Assembly: GCA_043808235.1 (NCBI GenBank)
Contig: JAZDFC010000105.1
Span: 310,001-374,000 of the forward strand
Direction: 5' to 3'
Length of the DNA stretch: 64,000 bases
Source of the DNA: JAZDFC01 sp043808235
GTDB taxonomy: Bacteria > Bacteroidota > Ignavibacteria > Ignavibacteriales > Melioribacteraceae
Made by a program: the position numbers and the translations under genes. Positions 36,406 to 44,877 of the stretch are shown here, piece after piece. The notes under the pieces are model-generated. The model searched no databases. It was given only the letters and a program-made list of their open reading frames with translations, and was not told where the DNA came from. The first letter of the stretch is position 1. Each line of letters begins with the position of its first letter.

Positions 36406-37428
36406 ATGAGAAAATATATTCAACTAACTATTGGATTGCTGCTGCTGATTGCGATGCCTTCCTTCGCTCAAAGCGTATCGAAGGTTGGAACTACAGCAGG
36501 CGGCTTTTTAGGTATTGATGTTGGTCCGCGGGGGAATGGAATGGGCGGCGCATATGTTTCTGTTGCCAACGACGCAACGGCCATGTACTGGAACCCTGCA
36601 GGTATCGCTAAAATTAAAAATTTTCAAGCGACGTTTTCAAATACAAATTGGATTGCCGACTTATCGTTCAATTACGCCGGCGCTGTTTTATCGCTCGGTA
36701 ATTTGGGAACCGTTGGCGTTAGCGCCACATTTCTTACGATGGATCAGATGGAAAGAACAACCATTGCTAATCCGGATGGAACGGGCGAGATGTTCGATGC
36801 CGGATGTTATGCCGTTGGGTTAAGTTATGCCCGCGATCTTACAGAGCAATTTTCTATCGGGTTCAATGTTAAATTTGTAAACGAAAGAATGTATCATTCG
36901 AATGCCAACGGATTTGCTCTCGATGTCGGCGCTTTATTCGACACTCAATTCCACGGTTTAAAACTTGGAATGAGCATCACGAATTACGGTACGAAGATGC
37001 AGTTGGACGGACAGGATCTGCAAATACAATATGATATTGATCCGAGCGTTTCCGGAAACAATTCCAACATTAATGCAAAACTTGCAACCGATAAATTCGA
37101 TTTGCCGTTAATGTTCAGAGTAGGCGTTTCGATGGATGTATTAAAAGGATTGGCGAACAGCAATTTAATATTATCCGTTGATGCTCTTCATCCAAGCGAT
37201 GACGTAGAATATGTTAATCTTGGCGGCGAGTGGGTTTTTATGGATATGTTCTCACTCAGAGCCGGATATAAACAATTATTCGCGGAAGATTCCGAACAAG
37301 GATTAAATTTCGGCGGGGGCGTTAAATATACAACGTTCGATACAACAACATTGTATTTCGATTACTCTTATGTTGATTTCGGAGTATTCGACGCAGTTCA
37401 TACATTTAGTCTTAGTTTAGGTCTATAA
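36406..37428 (+). CDS. PorV/PorQ-family outer-membrane protein
   Basis: A 340-residue barrel protein. The start at 36406 has GGAG 8 bases upstream and opens with a signal peptide (MRKYIQLTIGLLLLIAMPSFAQ). Another in-frame ATG at 36337, also with AGGAG, would add 23 residues in front of it. Mature features of the PorV/PorQ group are GVGPRGNGMGGAYVSVANDATAMYWNPAG-type sequence (here GPRGNGMGGAYVSVANDA) and amphipathic strands to a C-terminal LSLGL. PorV shuttles T9SS substrates to the attachment complex in Porphyromonas. A locus-specific copy beside a secreted surface protein suggests a dedicated shuttle or a substrate channel. Confidence 0.85.
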   Translation: MRKYIQLTIGLLLLIAMPSFAQSVSKVGTTAGGFLGIDVGPRGNGMGGAYVSVANDATAMYWNPAGIAKIKNFQATFSNTNWIADLSFNYAGAVLSLGNLGTVGVSATFLTMDQMERTTIANPDGTGEMFDAGCYAVGLSYARDLTEQFSIGFNVKFVNERMYHSNANGFALDVGALFDTQFHGLKLGMSITNYGTKMQLDGQDLQIQYDIDPSVSGNNSNINAKLATDKFDLPLMFRVGVSMDVLKGLANSNLILSVDALHPSDDVEYVNLGGEWVFMDMFSLRAGYKQLFAEDSEQGLNFGGGVKYTTFDTTTLYFDYSYVDFGVFDAVHTFSLSLGL

Positions 37429-37442
37429 AAAACTAATAGCAG

Positions 37443-37480
37443 CCGGGATGAGTATTTGTAATGCTCATCCCGGAATTTTA
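37443..37480 (+). terminator. Rho-independent terminator of the uptake operon
   Basis: CCGGGATGAG (37443-37452) and CTCATCCCGG (37464-37473) form a perfect 10-bp stem with an 11-base loop, followed by AATTTTATATTT, just after the PorV-like gene. Confidence 0.85.
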
Positions 37481-37559
37481 TATTTGAATCGTGCAATTTT
37501 GAGTTAGGATAAATTAGCCTTAATGGGGCATTCAAAATGGAATGCCGGAGAATAATTTA

Positions 37560-38594
37560 ATGAAGAAAATCACAATAGTAGATGTAGCAAAACGCGCAGG
37601 CGTTTCGAAAGGAACCGTATCGGCAGTAATAAATGCAAAAAATTCAGTCAAACCCGCTACAAGAGATCATATTCTTGAAGTGATGAAAGAATTAAATTTC
37701 CGTCCCAAAGGCGTTGCGAGAAATTTAAAGAACGGGAACCAGGATAAAAGCATCGGTATCATAATCAAAGATTTAAATTATCCGTTTTATACTTCAATCG
37801 CATCCGGAGTAAAAGAATATGCCAACAGCAAAGGTTATTCTGTTTTCATAACCAGCTCCGAAAACAACCATGAAAGCGAAAAGAAATTCTCTCACCTCTT
37901 TTCAACAAAAGATATTAAAGGGACCATCATTGCCCCAATAGTTGAAGGCGCAGCTGAGATTGAACATTTATTCAAATTGAAGATGATCAATTTCCCTTTT
38001 GTGCTATTGGAAGATGTGAAAGGAATTCAGGCAAATGTTGTAGCTATCGATAATATAAAAGCGATAAAAAGAGCAGTTAAATATTTAATTGAAAGCGGTC
38101 ACTCAAAAATAGTTCACTTTGCGGGACCACTTCAATCGTCGCATACACAGGAACGCATCGAAGGATTCCGCCATGCATTCAGCGAAAGCACTCTTGTTTT
38201 TAATAAAGAAATGATTGTTTCGATTGGGTCGAGATACGAAGATAGTTATACGAATACGATTGCTTATTTCAAAAACAGAAGTCACGCAAATTACCCAACC
38301 GCCATTGTTTGTTTTAACGACCAGCAGGCGCTTGCAGTAATGACTGCTTTGATGGATTTAAAGATTAAAGTTCCGGACGAAATTTCGATTGTTGGGAACG
38401 ACGATATCTATTACGCAAAAATATATCCGGTACCGTTAACAACAATACGGGCGCCGCAGCGCGAGATTGGTAAAAAGGCTGCTGAAATTTTGATTCGTAA
38501 TATTGAGTCGTCAACACTCTTGCCGGTTGAAAAAGTTGTTTTAGATACGGAGTTTATCGTTAGAGAATCGACGAAGGTTTTAAAGACAAAATAA
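37560..38594 (+). CDS. LacI-family transcriptional regulator
   Basis: A 344-residue regulator. The ATG at 37560 has GGAG 9 bases upstream; an ATG at 37542 is less likely. The N-terminal LacI helix-turn-helix reads ITIVDVAKRAGVSKGTVSAVIN with the hinge helix region FRPKGVARNLKNG, followed by a periplasmic-binding-protein-like effector domain (IGIIIKDLNYPFYTSIASG, VPDEISIVGNDDIYYAKI, PLTTIRAPQREIGKKAAEIL). The gene stands alone between two strong terminators in the middle of the xylan locus. The two CG-centred operators (27994 and 43404) are its probable targets. The inducer is likely a xylose derivative or xylo-oligosaccharide. Confidence 0.94.
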   Translation: MKKITIVDVAKRAGVSKGTVSAVINAKNSVKPATRDHILEVMKELNFRPKGVARNLKNGNQDKSIGIIIKDLNYPFYTSIASGVKEYANSKGYSVFITSSENNHESEKKFSHLFSTKDIKGTIIAPIVEGAAEIEHLFKLKMINFPFVLLEDVKGIQANVVAIDNIKAIKRAVKYLIESGHSKIVHFAGPLQSSHTQERIEGFRHAFSESTLVFNKEMIVSIGSRYEDSYTNTIAYFKNRSHANYPTAIVCFNDQQALAVMTALMDLKIKVPDEISIVGNDDIYYAKIYPVPLTTIRAPQREIGKKAAEILIRNIESSTLLPVEKVVLDTEFIVRESTKVLKTK

Positions 38595-38630
38595 TACGAC
38601 AGTAAACCTGGTTTAACTGTCGTATTTTTT
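38593..38630 (+). terminator. Rho-independent terminator of the lacI-type gene
   Basis: AATACGACAGT (38593-38603) and ACTGTCGTATT (38616-38626) form a perfect 11-bp stem with further pairing in the loop, followed by TTTTT. It overlaps the stop codon. Confidence 0.88.
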
Positions 38631-38811
38631 AGCAGGGAATTCTATATAAAAACCATCCGCAAAAATCACCGCAATGTTTTTAATTATAATCAACAATCAA
38701 TTTCAATGGCTGATCATCTCCGGCTCTATCAGTATAGCACCATGTCTTGTAAGCAGTAACGAAGCTATTTGTTAGCATGGAGTTAATACTTGATATTCAT
38801 ATACATAGAAC

Positions 38812-38844
38812 AAACCTTCGAGGTTTGCCAAACCTCGAAGGTTT
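38812..38844. repeat. Perfect palindromic hairpin element
   Basis: AAACCTTCGAGGTTT (38812-38826) and AAACCTCGAAGGTTT (38830-38844) are perfect 15-base inverted arms around GCC. It lies 11 bases after the stop of the minus-strand GH3 gene, but no T-run follows on that strand, so it looks like a REP-type interspersed palindrome rather than a simple terminator. It may still protect or end the message. Confidence 0.6.
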
Positions 38845-38854
38845 ATGACACTCT

Positions 38855-41494
38855 TTATTTGACTATAAAATTTTCTCCGGTCAACTCAATTTCTTTTGAA
38901 ACATAATTCGTTGTTGGCGCCTTTGTTCCGGGCTGTATTCCGCCAACACTAATTTCAAAAATTCCCGGTTCAACTACGCGAACAATATCCCCGGTTTCAA
39001 CACCGGATTGAATAACTGAAATTTGTTTTGGTGATAATACAAATTCAACAACTTGCTTTTCACCCGGTGCAAGATGAACTCTTTTAAATCCTTGTAGCGA
39101 ATGAATGGGGACAGTAACCGAACTTTCTTTGTCTTTCAAGTATAGTTGAACAACATCGTCGCCTTCTTTGTCGCCAACATTTTTAACTTCGGCTGATACT
39201 TTTATTTCCTCTCTCGTTGCTGCCGTTTGCGGAACAATGAAATTACTGTATTCAAATTTTGTGTAGCTCAATCCGTATCCGAAAGGATACAAAGGCTCAT
39301 CGGCAAAGTAACGGTAAGTTCTACCCTTCATGTTATAATCTTCAAAGGGGGGTAGCTGTTCAACTGATTTATAAAATGTTACCGGCAATCTACCTGCCGG
39401 ATTATAATCTCCGAACAGAACGTCCGCTAATGCTGTTCCGCCCTCCTGACCGGGGTACCATATTTGTACAATAGCCGGAATGTTTTCATTTTCCCAATTA
39501 ACGGATAATGCGCTTCCGCTTGTGAGAACTAATATTACCGGCTTTCCGGTTGCGTAAACTAATTTCAAAAGGTCTTCTTGCACTTTGGGGAGATCGAGAC
39601 TTGTTCTATCGCCGCCCGCAAATCCGTCAAGTTCAACCGGCATTTCCTCGCCTTCTACTTGCGCGGTTATTCCGCCGACGAATATTACAACATCCGAACT
39701 CTTTGCAAGTTCAACTGCTTTGCTGAAATAATCGACATCGAGAATGTGCCAGTTAATTGACAGCCATGCCCAGCTTGCGGTGTGGTAATATTCAAGTTTG
39801 AATTCGTATTGCTTGTCTTCTTCGAGCTGAATATTTGCGTTTTCGGTTCCGTGGTTCCGGTCATTCCATTTATCAATTAGTAATTTGTCGTCGATATATA
39901 AACGGTATCCGTTTCCGCAGCTAATTGCAAAATTATAATATCCGGTTTCCGGCGGTAAAATTTTTCCCGTCCATCGGATTGAGTATTCGCCTTCCCAATC
40001 AAAATCGGGGATACCAAGTCCCCATACCAAATCAAATTCAGTAAGTTTATCAATTTTCTTAAATGATGGTTCGCCTTCAAGATTTTTATTTTTAAAAAAC
40101 TCCGCGGTCAATCCCTCTTCGTTATTTGTTTGCAATAATTCTGAAGAAAGTCTATTAACAACGCCGCCCTCTTCTGCAACATTGCAGCCCTGCTCAAAAA
40201 CAACTTCGGTGTTGCTTGCAACTTTATTTTTAATTCCTGCGAGCGGAGTAACATATTTCGAAGGAAAACCATTGTAGTTGCCAAGCAGCATTGCGTATGA
40301 ATCGGCTGTGGGTCCAATAACCGCAATTTTCTTGATATCTTTTTTCAACGGAAGGATGTTATTCGAATTTTTCAATAATACAATTGATTCATGCGCTGTT
40401 CGAAGCGACAATTTTCTGTGTTCTTCGGAATCGTTTTCCGTAATCGGGATCTGTGAATATTTGACGACTTCATCCGGATCGAACATGCCGAGTTTGAAAC
40501 GCGCGGTGAATAATCTTTTTAAAGAAACATCAATTTCGGTTTCAGTCAGTAATCCTTTTTCAACCGCTTCGAGAAGTGAGTTTGTATATACACGTCCGCA
40601 CTCGAGATCGGTACCGGACTTGACCGCAAGCGCGGATGCTTCCGGCGGAGTAGCCACAACTTTATGATTTGCAAAAATATCATCGATAGCGCCGCAATCT
40701 GAAACAATGTAGCCTTTGAATCCCCATTTGTCGCGTAGAATCTTTTTTAACAAAATCGGCGAACCGCAGCATGCATCACCCATGAAACGATTGTAAGCAC
40801 ACATTACGGAAAAAGCGCCGGCTTCTTTTATACATGCTTCGAATGCCGGAAGATATGTATCGTACAAATCATGGTTATCTATTATTGCATCGAAAGTATG
40901 TCTGTCCGGTTCCGGTCCGCTATGTACTGCATAATGTTTTGGAGTTGAAATAACTTTAAAATAGTTGGGATCAGTTCCCTGCAGACCTTTCACAAATGAA
41001 ACTCCCATACGCGCGGTCAAGTACGGATCTTCGCCGTATGTTTCCTGCCCGCGTCCCCAGCGAGGATCGCGGAATATGTTAACATTCGGACTCCAGAAAG
41101 TCAATCCTTTGTAAATGTCCCTTTCGCCGTTACGTTGAAACTCGTGATACTTTGCGCGCGCTTCAGTTGAAATTACATCGGCAATCCGAAACATCAAATC
41201 CGTATTCCATGTGGCAGCCAATCCGATTGCCTGCGGGAATACAGTTGCTGTCCCTGCTCTCGCAACACCGTGCAAACATTCATTCCACCAATCGTACTTT
41301 GGAATGCTCAACCGCGGAATAGCCTCCGCGCTATTAATCATCTGCGAGATTTTTTCTTCGAGTGTCATCCGTGATACAAGATCGTTAACGCGAACTTCCA
41401 CCGGAAGTTTATAATCAAGGTATTCGGGTTTAGATTCCTGCTGTGCACTAATCGAGCAGACGAACAAAAATAATACAAGTAATATTGAACGCAT
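38855..41494 (-). CDS. Periplasmic GH3 beta-xylosidase/glucosidase with PA14 insert
   Basis: An 879-residue exported enzyme. The ATG at 41494 follows GGGAG at the right distance and begins a signal peptide (MRSILLVLFLFVCSISAQ). The GH3 barrel has WWNECLHGVARAG, KHYAVHSGPEPDRH and nucleophile Asp266 in GYIVSDCGA. A PA14 domain is inserted in the second GH3 domain (about 470-605; GLTAEFFKNKNLEGEPSF, YRLYIDDKLLID), and an Fn3-like domain ends the protein. The motif set resembles beta-xylosidases of Bacteroidota. With no T9SS domain it should trim xylo-oligosaccharides in the periplasm. It is divergent from xylB. Confidence 0.93.
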   Translation of the reverse strand: MRSILLVLFLFVCSISAQQESKPEYLDYKLPVEVRVNDLVSRMTLEEKISQMINSAEAIPRLSIPKYDWWNECLHGVARAGTATVFPQAIGLAATWNTDLMFRIADVISTEARAKYHEFQRNGERDIYKGLTFWSPNVNIFRDPRWGRGQETYGEDPYLTARMGVSFVKGLQGTDPNYFKVISTPKHYAVHSGPEPDRHTFDAIIDNHDLYDTYLPAFEACIKEAGAFSVMCAYNRFMGDACCGSPILLKKILRDKWGFKGYIVSDCGAIDDIFANHKVVATPPEASALAVKSGTDLECGRVYTNSLLEAVEKGLLTETEIDVSLKRLFTARFKLGMFDPDEVVKYSQIPITENDSEEHRKLSLRTAHESIVLLKNSNNILPLKKDIKKIAVIGPTADSYAMLLGNYNGFPSKYVTPLAGIKNKVASNTEVVFEQGCNVAEEGGVVNRLSSELLQTNNEEGLTAEFFKNKNLEGEPSFKKIDKLTEFDLVWGLGIPDFDWEGEYSIRWTGKILPPETGYYNFAISCGNGYRLYIDDKLLIDKWNDRNHGTENANIQLEEDKQYEFKLEYYHTASWAWLSINWHILDVDYFSKAVELAKSSDVVIFVGGITAQVEGEEMPVELDGFAGGDRTSLDLPKVQEDLLKLVYATGKPVILVLTSGSALSVNWENENIPAIVQIWYPGQEGGTALADVLFGDYNPAGRLPVTFYKSVEQLPPFEDYNMKGRTYRYFADEPLYPFGYGLSYTKFEYSNFIVPQTAATREEIKVSAEVKNVGDKEGDDVVQLYLKDKESSVTVPIHSLQGFKRVHLAPGEKQVVEFVLSPKQISVIQSGVETGDIVRVVEPGIFEISVGGIQPGTKAPTTNYVSKEIELTGENFIVK

Positions 41495-41717
41495 TTTTTC
41501 TCCCATATTTTTTTTAGCGGGCAGTTATTCTTCTTATAACCTCATGCAATTTGCTAAATAAATTGTAATTAAATATAATTAGATAGTTTAAAAAAACACA
41601 ATGACACAAATTAAGATCGATTTCGCTCTGTAAATGTTTGCATTGATGAAAGACTCGCACTTATTTTTGGATTGTCATTACACATAATAACTTATTTATT
41701 GATTACCGGAGATTTTA

Positions 41718-43214
41718 ATGAAACAAAATTTGTTACTTGGTCTTGATATCGGCAGTTCATCAATTAAGTCAGCGTTAATTAGTGTAGATACCGGCGAATT
41801 GATTTCTTCGGGTATGTCGCCCGAGCAGGAAATGAAAATCGAATCACCGCTGCCCGGATGGGCGGAACAGCATCCCGAAGTTTGGTGGCAGCATGTTGTT
41901 ACCGCAACAAAAAAAATGTTTTCGAAAGTATCAATTCAATCTTACGAGGTTCTTGGTGTTGGAATATCTTACCAGATGCATGGCCTGGTTATGGTAGACA
42001 AAAACAATGAAGTTCTTCGCCCATCGATTATTTGGTGCGACAGTCGTGCGGTTGAAATCGGAAATAAAGCGTTTGCGGATTTGGGAAGCGATTATTGTCT
42101 GGGCAGCTGTTTTAACTCACCCGGTAATTTTACTGCATCAAAATTAAAATGGATTAAGGATAACCAGCCGGAGATTTATTCGAAGATTTTTAAGATAATG
42201 CTGCCCGGCGATTTTATCGCGCTTAAACTTTCCGACAGAATCTGTACAACGGTTTCGGGTCTTAGCGAAGGAATCATGTGGGACTTTGAGAAGAAAGGAA
42301 TTGCAGATAAAGTATTAGAATATTACGGATTCAGTGATAGATTGATTCCGGAAGCGCTTCCTTCTTTCGGTCATCAGGGAACATTATCTGCAAAAGCTGC
42401 AGCCGAGCTCGGTCTGACTGCCGGGATTCCGATTGCATACCGCGCGGGCGATCAACCGAACAACGCGCTTTCGTTGAATGTATTGAATCCGGGCGAGATT
42501 GCAGCAACCGCCGGAACATCAGGGGTTATTTACGGAGTTACGGATAAAAACCTTATCGATCCACAAAGCCGCGTAAATACATTTGCACATGTGAATTATA
42601 CAAATGAGCATCCTAATAAAGGAGTTCTGTTGTGCATTAATGGAACAGGAATACAATACAGCTGGCTAAAGCAAAATATAATGGACAACAAATTTTCTTA
42701 TGAGGAGCTGAACAAATTTGCCGCCGCAGTTCCCGTCGGGGCTAATGGATTGGAGTGTTTCCCGTTCGGTAACGGCGCCGAAAGAAGTTTGGGCAACAAA
42801 GAAGTAAATGCCCATTTCACCGGAATCAATTTCAACATTCACGGTAAAGGTCATCTTGTGCGTGCAGCGCAGGAAGGAATTGTTTTTACATTCAGGTACG
42901 GACTTGATGTAATGAAGAGCATAGGCATCGAGCCCGAAGTTATTCGTGCCGGTCACTCAAATTTATTTATGAGCGATGTATTTAAAGAAGCGTTTGTAAA
43001 TACATGCAACGTCGATCTTGAAATTTACAATACCGACGGTGCGCAGGGCGCAGCCCGCGGAGCCGGAATCGGAATCGGCTGCTTTGCTTCGAACAAAGAA
43101 GCGTTCAACGGTCTAAAGGTGATCGATAAACTTTCGCCCGATAAAAAACTTGCCGAAAGATATGATGCCATATACCGGAAATGGAATGAAGACCTCGGTC
43201 AACTGCTGAAGTAA
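41718..43214 (+). CDS. xylB: Xylulokinase
   Basis: A 498-residue FGGY-family kinase that phosphorylates D-xylulose to xylulose 5-phosphate for the pentose phosphate pathway. The N-terminal phosphate loop is LGLDIGSSSIKSALI; MHGLVMVD, the catalytic Asp in YRAGDQPNNAL, and the C-terminal ATP site with GGxxRS-like IRAGHSNLFMSDVF follow. CCGGAG lies 9 bases before the ATG. It is followed by its own terminator, then the operator-controlled xylA. It is divergent from the periplasmic GH3 gene over a 223-base shared promoter region in which I found no CG-centred operator. Confidence 0.95.
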   Translation: MKQNLLLGLDIGSSSIKSALISVDTGELISSGMSPEQEMKIESPLPGWAEQHPEVWWQHVVTATKKMFSKVSIQSYEVLGVGISYQMHGLVMVDKNNEVLRPSIIWCDSRAVEIGNKAFADLGSDYCLGSCFNSPGNFTASKLKWIKDNQPEIYSKIFKIMLPGDFIALKLSDRICTTVSGLSEGIMWDFEKKGIADKVLEYYGFSDRLIPEALPSFGHQGTLSAKAAAELGLTAGIPIAYRAGDQPNNALSLNVLNPGEIAATAGTSGVIYGVTDKNLIDPQSRVNTFAHVNYTNEHPNKGVLLCINGTGIQYSWLKQNIMDNKFSYEELNKFAAAVPVGANGLECFPFGNGAERSLGNKEVNAHFTGINFNIHGKGHLVRAAQEGIVFTFRYGLDVMKSIGIEPEVIRAGHSNLFMSDVFKEAFVNTCNVDLEIYNTDGAQGAARGAGIGIGCFASNKEAFNGLKVIDKLSPDKKLAERYDAIYRKWNEDLGQLLK

Positions 43215-43246
43215 AGATTTCAAATAAAGCATGCTTTTTAATATAG

Positions 43247-43273
43247 AGTCACGGTTCCGTCGTGACTTTTTTT
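43247..43273 (+). terminator. Terminator of xylB
   Basis: AGTCACG (43247-43253) and CGTGACT (43261-43267) form a perfect 7-bp stem with a 7-base loop, followed by seven Ts. Confidence 0.85.
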
Positions 43274-43375
43274 ATGTGTTTTAAGAATAGGGCACACTTT
43301 GTAATAAAATCATTCTTTTATATCCGTAATCCATATCGAATAAACTATTTTAGAGGGAAATGGGGGATTTTTTTG

Positions 43376-43405
43376 TTGACATTTGAAAAAATTATTTAGT
43401 ATATT
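43376..43405 (+). promoter_or_regulatory. Predicted promoter of the xylA operon
   Basis: TTGACA (43376-43381) and TATATT (43400-43405) with an 18-base spacer form a near-consensus sigma-70-type promoter about 135 bases before xylA. The operator overlaps the end of the -10 box. Confidence 0.7.
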
Positions 43406-43417
43406 AAACCGGTTCAA
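43404..43417. promoter_or_regulatory. LacI-type operator upstream of xylA
   Basis: TTAAACCGGTTCAA is a 14-base near-palindrome (six of seven pairs) with a central CG. It starts at the last two bases of the -10 box, matching the position of the operator before the uptake operon. Compared with that site it differs at two positions. A further inverted pair (GGTTCAA and TTGAACT, 43411-43430) overlaps it. Confidence 0.65.
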
Positions 43418-43539
43418 TTTTGTTTGAACTGATAAAAATTCCGAATAATATTTACAACTTCAATGAGTAAAATCTCATGAATAACATTATAACTTTTTCA
43501 TCCAACCGAATTAAATCAATAATAAAATAGAGACAAATT

Positions 43540-44853
43540 ATGCTTAACAAATTCTTTCCCGATATTACTAAAATTCCCTATGAAGGCAAAGATTCTAAAA
43601 ATCCACTCGCTTTCAAATTCTACAACAAAGATCAAAAAGTTGCCGGCAAATCGATGGCAGAGCATTTCCGCTTTTCAATGGCTTACTGGCATACAATGAT
43701 GGGCGATGGTTCCGACATGTTTGGAGGACCGAGCTTTGAGCGTGAGTGGCATAAATCATCCGACCCGATTCAACGCGCAAAAGACACAATGGATGCGGCA
43801 TTTGAATTTTTGGTAAAAATGGGAATGGATTTTTACTGCTTCCACGATAGAGACATTGCCCCGGCCGGCGAAACCTTTGTGCAGTCTGTTAAAAATCTTG
43901 AGATAATGGTTGAGTACGCAAAAAAATTACAGAAAGAAACCGGTGTAAAACTATTATGGGGAACGGCAAATCTTTTCGGTAATGCAATTTATTCACAGGG
44001 CGCTGCTACAAGTCCTTACGCCCATGTAATGGCTACCGCGGCTGCGCAAGTAAAGAATGCTATCGATGCAACAAAAGAACTCGGCGGTGAAAATTATGTG
44101 TTCTGGGGTGGACGCGAAGGTTATGAAACTTTAATTAACACCAACCTGAAGAAAGAACAAGAACAGATGGCTAAGTTCTTGCACATGGCAGTTGATTATA
44201 AAAAGAAAATAGACTTTGATGTTCAATTCCTTATTGAACCGAAACCAAAGGAACCAACTAAACATCAGTACGATTCCGATTCCGCGGCTACATTATACTT
44301 CCTGAAAGAATATGATTTGATAGAACATTTCAAATTGAACATTGAAGCAAACCACGGAACGCTTGCCGGTCATACTTTTGAACATGAATTGGCTGTTGCC
44401 TCGGCAGTAGGTAAACTTGGCAGCGTTGACGCAAACCGCGGCGATATGCTTTTAGGATGGGATACAGATCAATTCCCTACTGATATTTACAGCACAACTT
44501 ATGCAATGCTTGTGATATTGAACCAGGGCGGTTTGGATAAAGGCGGACTTAACTTCGATGCGAAAGTTAGACGCGGTTCAATCGATCCGGCTGACTTGTT
44601 CCATGCACACATCGGCGGAATGGATGCATTTGCAAGAGGCTTATTAATTGCTCAGAAAATAATCGACGATAAAGTTCTCAGCAATTTTGTCGATGAAAGA
44701 TATTCAAGTTTCAAATCTGGAATCGGCGCCGATATTATGTCCGGCAAAGTCGGATTCGAAGAAATTGAAAAATGGGTAATTAGCAACGGTTCGCCTGTTT
44801 TGAAAAGCGCAAGACAGGAAATGCTCGAAAATATAATCAATGCTTATATCTAA
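43540..44853 (+). CDS. xylA: Xylose isomerase
   Basis: A 437-residue class II xylose isomerase converting D-xylose to D-xylulose. The active-site motifs are intact: YCFHDRDIAPAGE (catalytic His102), FWGGREGYETL, FLIEPKPKEPTKHQYD (metal Glu), IEANHGTLAGHTFEHE and SVDANRGDMLLGWDTDQFP. It is cytosolic. It is the first gene of an operon continuing into the cytoplasmic GH3 (24-base gap) and symporter, under the LacI-type operator. Only a weak AGAGA ribosome site precedes the ATG. Confidence 0.98.
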   Translation: MLNKFFPDITKIPYEGKDSKNPLAFKFYNKDQKVAGKSMAEHFRFSMAYWHTMMGDGSDMFGGPSFEREWHKSSDPIQRAKDTMDAAFEFLVKMGMDFYCFHDRDIAPAGETFVQSVKNLEIMVEYAKKLQKETGVKLLWGTANLFGNAIYSQGAATSPYAHVMATAAAQVKNAIDATKELGGENYVFWGGREGYETLINTNLKKEQEQMAKFLHMAVDYKKKIDFDVQFLIEPKPKEPTKHQYDSDSAATLYFLKEYDLIEHFKLNIEANHGTLAGHTFEHELAVASAVGKLGSVDANRGDMLLGWDTDQFPTDIYSTTYAMLVILNQGGLDKGGLNFDAKVRRGSIDPADLFHAHIGGMDAFARGLLIAQKIIDDKVLSNFVDERYSSFKSGIGADIMSGKVGFEEIEKWVISNGSPVLKSARQEMLENIINAYI

Positions 44854-44877
44854 TAATTGTTTAAATGGAAATTGAAA

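Larger units (their letters stand above)
43215..43539. other. Intergenic region between xylB and xylA
   Basis: These 325 bases hold the xylB terminator, the xylA promoter and operator (separate entries) and a leader of about 120 bases. No gene is seen. Confidence 0.6.

Noticed and set aside
38812..38844. Palindrome after the GH3 gene considered as a Rho-independent terminator
   Set aside because: No run of Ts follows on the minus strand, so I list it as a repeat element.
41495..41717. Search for a third CG-centred operator between the divergent GH3 and xylB genes
   Set aside because: The CG dinucleotides here are not flanked by matching arms, so no operator is claimed.
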